A stretch of 64,000 nucleotides of DNA from Acidobacteriota bacterium (GTDB lineage Bacteria > Acidobacteriota > Polarisedimenticolia > J045). Under the pieces are notes generated by a model. It worked only from the letters and a program-made list of their open reading frames with translations, ran no database searches and was not told the origin of the DNA. This document shows, in pieces, positions 61,412 to 64,000 of the stretch. The position numbers and the translations under genes were made by a program. The DNA is taken from NCBI GenBank assembly GCA_017994815.1, contig JAGOJY010000006.1, positions 1-64,000 of the forward strand, read 5' to 3'. Each line of letters begins with the position of its first letter. Positions within the stretch are counted from its first letter, which is position 1.

Positions 61412-63616
61412 CTACAGCGGGCGGAAGGCGAGACCGCCGACGTACAGGCGGTACGGGTCGTCGAGCGCGCGGCGGCGGTAGCGTTTGGCGACCTCGCGCG
61501 CCCGCGCCGCGTCGTCGTCGTCCGGCGCAAGCTCGAGGCAGTCGCGGAAGTACTGGTCGGCCTCGGCGACGTCGCCGGTCTGCAGCCGCTGCACGCCCAT
61601 GTTGTACCAGCCGTCGGCGATCATGCGCTTGTAGCCGCGGGGCTGGTACTTCTCCGGCACGCGGTACAGCAGGCGCAGCGCCTCGGCGTAATCCTGGTCG
61701 GCCCACAGCTGGTGCACGTCGTTCATCCGCGTGTCGGCGTCTTGTCGCGCCCGCAGCGCGGTGCGCGCCACCTCGAGTTCGTCCACGAGGCGGAAGTCCG
61801 CGGGGTCGGCCTTGCGCGCGGTTTCGAACAACGCGACCGCCGCGGCCTCGTCCCCCGCCGCGAGGCGCTCGCGTGCCGTGGCGACCAGCCGCGGCACGTC
61901 GGACGGGCCGTAGACCGGCTCCGTCGCGGCGGGCGTCGCGGTCGCCGGCGCGTTCACGGGAGCACCCTTCGGCTTCACGCCCGCGGCTCGCTTGACGGGC
62001 GCGGGCGCGGCGGCCTTTTCGTCGCCGCCGCCGCGACTGCCGAACCAGTACCACGCCCCGGCCCCCGCGGCCCCGATCAGCAGCAGCGCCACGAGCAGCG
62101 GCGCGCGCGAGCGCGAGGCCGACTTGGCGGCCGCGGCGTTCCGGCGCGGCGGCGGCACGGGGGCGGCCGGTCGCGACACGGCGGCCCCCATCGCGGGCAA
62201 CGCCGGGATCTCGCCGAGCGCCGCGGCCGCGCGCGGCACGACGGGCGGCGCCGGCACCGCTGCGACCAGCGGTTGCTCGGGTGGCGGCGGCGTGCTCGTG
62301 CGCGTGATCCCCGGTGGCGCCGTGCCCGCGGCGCGCGCGCGCTCGAGCAACGCGGTCGCCTCGGGATGCCCGGGCGCCAGCTCGAGGGCCTGCGTCAGCA
62401 TCGGAACGGCCGCGCCCGGATCGCCGTCGTCCAGCGCGCGCGTGGCGTCCGAGATCAGGTGATCCGCGCGGTTGGAGCGCTCGGCCACGATCGCGCGCGC
62501 GTGGTCCATGATGTCCTGCGCCCCGGGCGTGTCCTCGCGGATCGCGAGCGCGCGCGAGGCGTGGCCGGTCGCCTCCTCGAGGTCGCCGCGCGCGAGCGCA
62601 TCCTGCGCCTTGGCGACCAACAGCGCCGCTTCGCCGCTTCCCGGTTCGACGTCCGCCACCGCGCCGGGCGAGGGCGCGTGGGCCGCCGGCGGCGCACCGA
62701 GCGCATCCTGCAGTTCGTCCGCGGCTTCGAGCAGCCCGTTCACGCTCGCCGGGTCGTCGTCGCGGCGCGACGGCGCGAGCGGCCCTTCGTCGAACAGGTC
62801 ACCAAAGCTCAGCTCCTGTTCCGCGGGCGCGGGCGGGCGGGGCACCACGGGCGCGACCGGCGGGGCCGACAGCGCTGCCTCGGCGCGGGCCAGCGCCGGC
62901 ACCGGGGCGGTCGCGTTCGCGAGCGCCTTGGGCGGCGCGGGCGGCGCCGCGGCCTGCGCGGCCCGGGCCCGCGGAGCGGCCGGTGCGCTGAACGCATGCG
63001 AGAGCGCGAGGTCGAGGTCCAGCTCGAGATCGGGTCCCGCCGGCGCCGCCGGGCCCGGGGCCGCCGCGCGCGGCCGCGGGGCGGCGGCGCGGGACCGTGC
63101 CGACGCGGCGCCGGTCCGCAGGGCCTCGTCCAGGAGCGCCTGCGCTTCGACGTTCAGCGGTTCGAGCTGCAGCACCCGGCGGCACGCCTCGGCGGCGCGC
63201 CCGCCGTCGCCGCGCGCGAGCGCCGCCCGGGCCTCCTCGATCGAGTTCGCCGTGACCGGCGCGACGCGCAGCGCGGAGCGCGCGCGATCGAACGATGCCT
63301 CGACCTCGGGATTGTTCGGGACATCCCGTCGCAGTTCGCCGGCCGCGAGCGCCGCGTCTTCGACGAGGCCGCTGTCCAGCAGTTCCTGGACGCGGCCGAG
63401 GCGTGAGCGCAGGTCCGCCGGCTCCCCCGCGGATCCGCCGTCCAGCGACAACCCGGCCAGCCGCAGCCCGTCCGCCGCGCGGGCGTTCAGCGGCTCGATC
63501 TCCAGGACGGACTGCCACGTCTGGCGGGCGCGGGCGACGTCTCCCGATCGGTAGCTGGCGTCGGCCTGACGCAGCAGGTCGTCGATTCGCTGCGCGGTGC
63601 TCGTGTGTTCCCCCAT
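61412..63616 (-). CDS. TPR-repeat membrane protein with a central membrane anchor
   Basis: The protein has 734 residues. The N-terminal half has TPR-like helices (DDLLRQADASYRSGDVARARQTW, SLEIEPLNARAADGL-type, ALARGDLEEATGHASRALAIRED) broken by long Ala/Pro-rich linkers. One membrane helix lies near residues 505-525 (APLLVALLLIGAAGAGAWYWFG). A C-terminal TPR domain follows (DLDELEVARTALRARQ-like, MGVQRLQTGDVAEADQYFRDCLELAPDDDDA), ending in FRPL. TPR regions on both sides of the membrane suggest a scaffold. Partners are unknown. Confidence 0.8.
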   Translation of the reverse strand: MGEHTSTAQRIDDLLRQADASYRSGDVARARQTWQSVLEIEPLNARAADGLRLAGLSLDGGSAGEPADLRSRLGRVQELLDSGLVEDAALAAGELRRDVPNNPEVEASFDRARSALRVAPVTANSIEEARAALARGDGGRAAEACRRVLQLEPLNVEAQALLDEALRTGAASARSRAAAPRPRAAAPGPAAPAGPDLELDLDLALSHAFSAPAAPRARAAQAAAPPAPPKALANATAPVPALARAEAALSAPPVAPVVPRPPAPAEQELSFGDLFDEGPLAPSRRDDDPASVNGLLEAADELQDALGAPPAAHAPSPGAVADVEPGSGEAALLVAKAQDALARGDLEEATGHASRALAIREDTPGAQDIMDHARAIVAERSNRADHLISDATRALDDGDPGAAVPMLTQALELAPGHPEATALLERARAAGTAPPGITRTSTPPPPEQPLVAAVPAPPVVPRAAAALGEIPALPAMGAAVSRPAAPVPPPRRNAAAAKSASRSRAPLLVALLLIGAAGAGAWYWFGSRGGGDEKAAAPAPVKRAAGVKPKGAPVNAPATATPAATEPVYGPSDVPRLVATARERLAAGDEAAAVALFETARKADPADFRLVDELEVARTALRARQDADTRMNDVHQLWADQDYAEALRLLYRVPEKYQPRGYKRMIADGWYNMGVQRLQTGDVAEADQYFRDCLELAPDDDDAARAREVAKRYRRRALDDPYRLYVGGLAFRPL

Positions 63617-63712
63617 GGGGCCCCGGCGGGTCCCCCCGGCGGAATATAGGCAGCGCGATCGGGATGCGGTATCGACGGCCGGAGCGGGGGGTCCCGGCCC
63701 CGGGACGGGCGA

Positions 63713-64000
63713 TCAGCCGGCGGACACCTGCGAACGACCCTCCCTGAACCGGTCGCGGCAGGCCGCGGAGCAGAAGTGGTGCTCGCCCTCCGTGACCGCC
63801 GAACTCTCCGGGACCCGCAGGCCGCAGACCGGGTCCTGCACGAGGCGCTCGGGGCCGCGGGGCGCCTCCGGTCGCCGCCCCGTGGCGGCTCGTCGCGAGC
63901 CGCGCAGCAGCACGAGCGCCGCCAGCCAGACCGCGACCACGATGAGGAACAGCTTGACCATCGCGCGGCCGATTATTCCACGCTGGCCGCGGGCGCTCAT
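63713..64000 (-). CDS. Small YHS-domain membrane protein (starts at the right edge)
   Basis: From ATG 64000 the protein has 95 residues; it could extend beyond the window or start at ATG 63961. One membrane helix (VKLFLIVVAVWLAALVLL) is followed by a short basic linker and a YHS-type metal-binding domain: DPVCGLRVPESSAV, HHFCSAACRDRFREG. The Cys residues in PVCG and FCSAAC fit a soft-metal site. Function is unknown; relatives occur in metal handling. Confidence 0.7.
   Translation of the reverse strand: MSARGQRGIIGRAMVKLFLIVVAVWLAALVLLRGSRRAATGRRPEAPRGPERLVQDPVCGLRVPESSAVTEGEHHFCSAACRDRFREGRSQVSAG

Noticed and set aside
1-64000. CRISPR arrays, rRNA, tRNA, integrase or transposase genes
   Set aside because: No regularly spaced repeats, no recognisable RNA gene and no mobile-element protein was found by reading; a dedicated tRNA scan was not possible here.

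Overview
The window is about 64 kb of very GC-rich bacterial DNA with dense coding, short gaps, many GTG starts and stop/start overlaps (GTGA, ATGA, TGATG). No rRNA, tRNA, CRISPR array, phage gene or transposase was recognised. The mix of proteins (a tricorn-type protease, paired M16 peptidases, a modular M36 metalloprotease, DUF4188, tandem DUF115 proteins) and the GC content suggest an uncultured, soil- or sediment-type lineage such as Acidobacteriota. That placement is an inference; no phylogenetic marker was tested.

Layout. (1) 1-2.1 kb: the 5' part of an HNH-nuclease-like gene leaving the left edge, a repeat-rich gap, a membrane methyltransferase and a small secreted protein. (2) 2.3-36.8 kb: a large exopolysaccharide (EPS) region. 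A rightward operon at 2.3-13.6 kb holds two polyprenyl-phosphate-type GT2 proteins, a GT39-like membrane glycosyltransferase, a UPF0104 membrane protein, a PHP-like hydrolase, a GT4, an AsnB-type amidotransferase, an epimerase and a GlpD-like oxidase. A leftward operon at 18.4-14.2 kb encodes flippase, ligase/polymerase and a GT4. A beta-helix protein behind a consensus sigma-54 promoter follows. Rightward operons at 21.1-32.6 kb then encode an amino-acid-dehydrogenase-like enzyme, GT2 and GT4 enzymes, a CapK-like ligase, a VanZ-like protein, a BY-kinase, a chain-length determinant and a PF14907-type nucleotidyltransferase. (3) 36.8-32.8 kb, leftward: a priming glycosyl-phosphotransferase, a fusion of polysaccharide deacetylase with an S24/S26-like serine peptidase, a 47-residue peptide with a lasso-type leader, an HPr-kinase-like ATPase and a PqqD-like protein. 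(4) 37-64 kb: tricorn protease, bacterioferritin, M16 pair, dicarboxylate symporter, M36 protease, UPF0316, Fur/PerR, PurF, a YVTN propeller, secreted proteins, two DUF115 proteins, PurH, a TPR membrane protein and a YHS protein.

How the parts may work together. The EPS region resembles the gene set that accompanies exosortase (XrtA/EpsH) systems in other bacteria: amidotransferase 1, EpsB-type priming enzyme, DUF3473-like deacetylase, TIGR03087-like GT, chain-length protein and tyrosine kinase. No exosortase and no PEP-CTERM tail is visible here. Its most unusual part is the leftward operon in which EPS initiation/deacetylation genes are joined to what looks like a peptide-modification cassette (precursor, PqqD-like recognition protein, HPrK-like kinase, S24/S26-like peptidase domain, plus a convergent nucleotidyltransferase). 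The usual lasso peptidase (B2) is absent. The only asparagine-synthetase-like gene is 23 kb away and looks like the EPS amidotransferase. This cassette is the best candidate for an undescribed system.

Non-coding structure includes three GGGGACAG-headed hairpins, each in a convergent gene pair, short GC-rich palindromic repeats in two gaps, a perfect inverted repeat at 718-740, and several factor-independent terminators.
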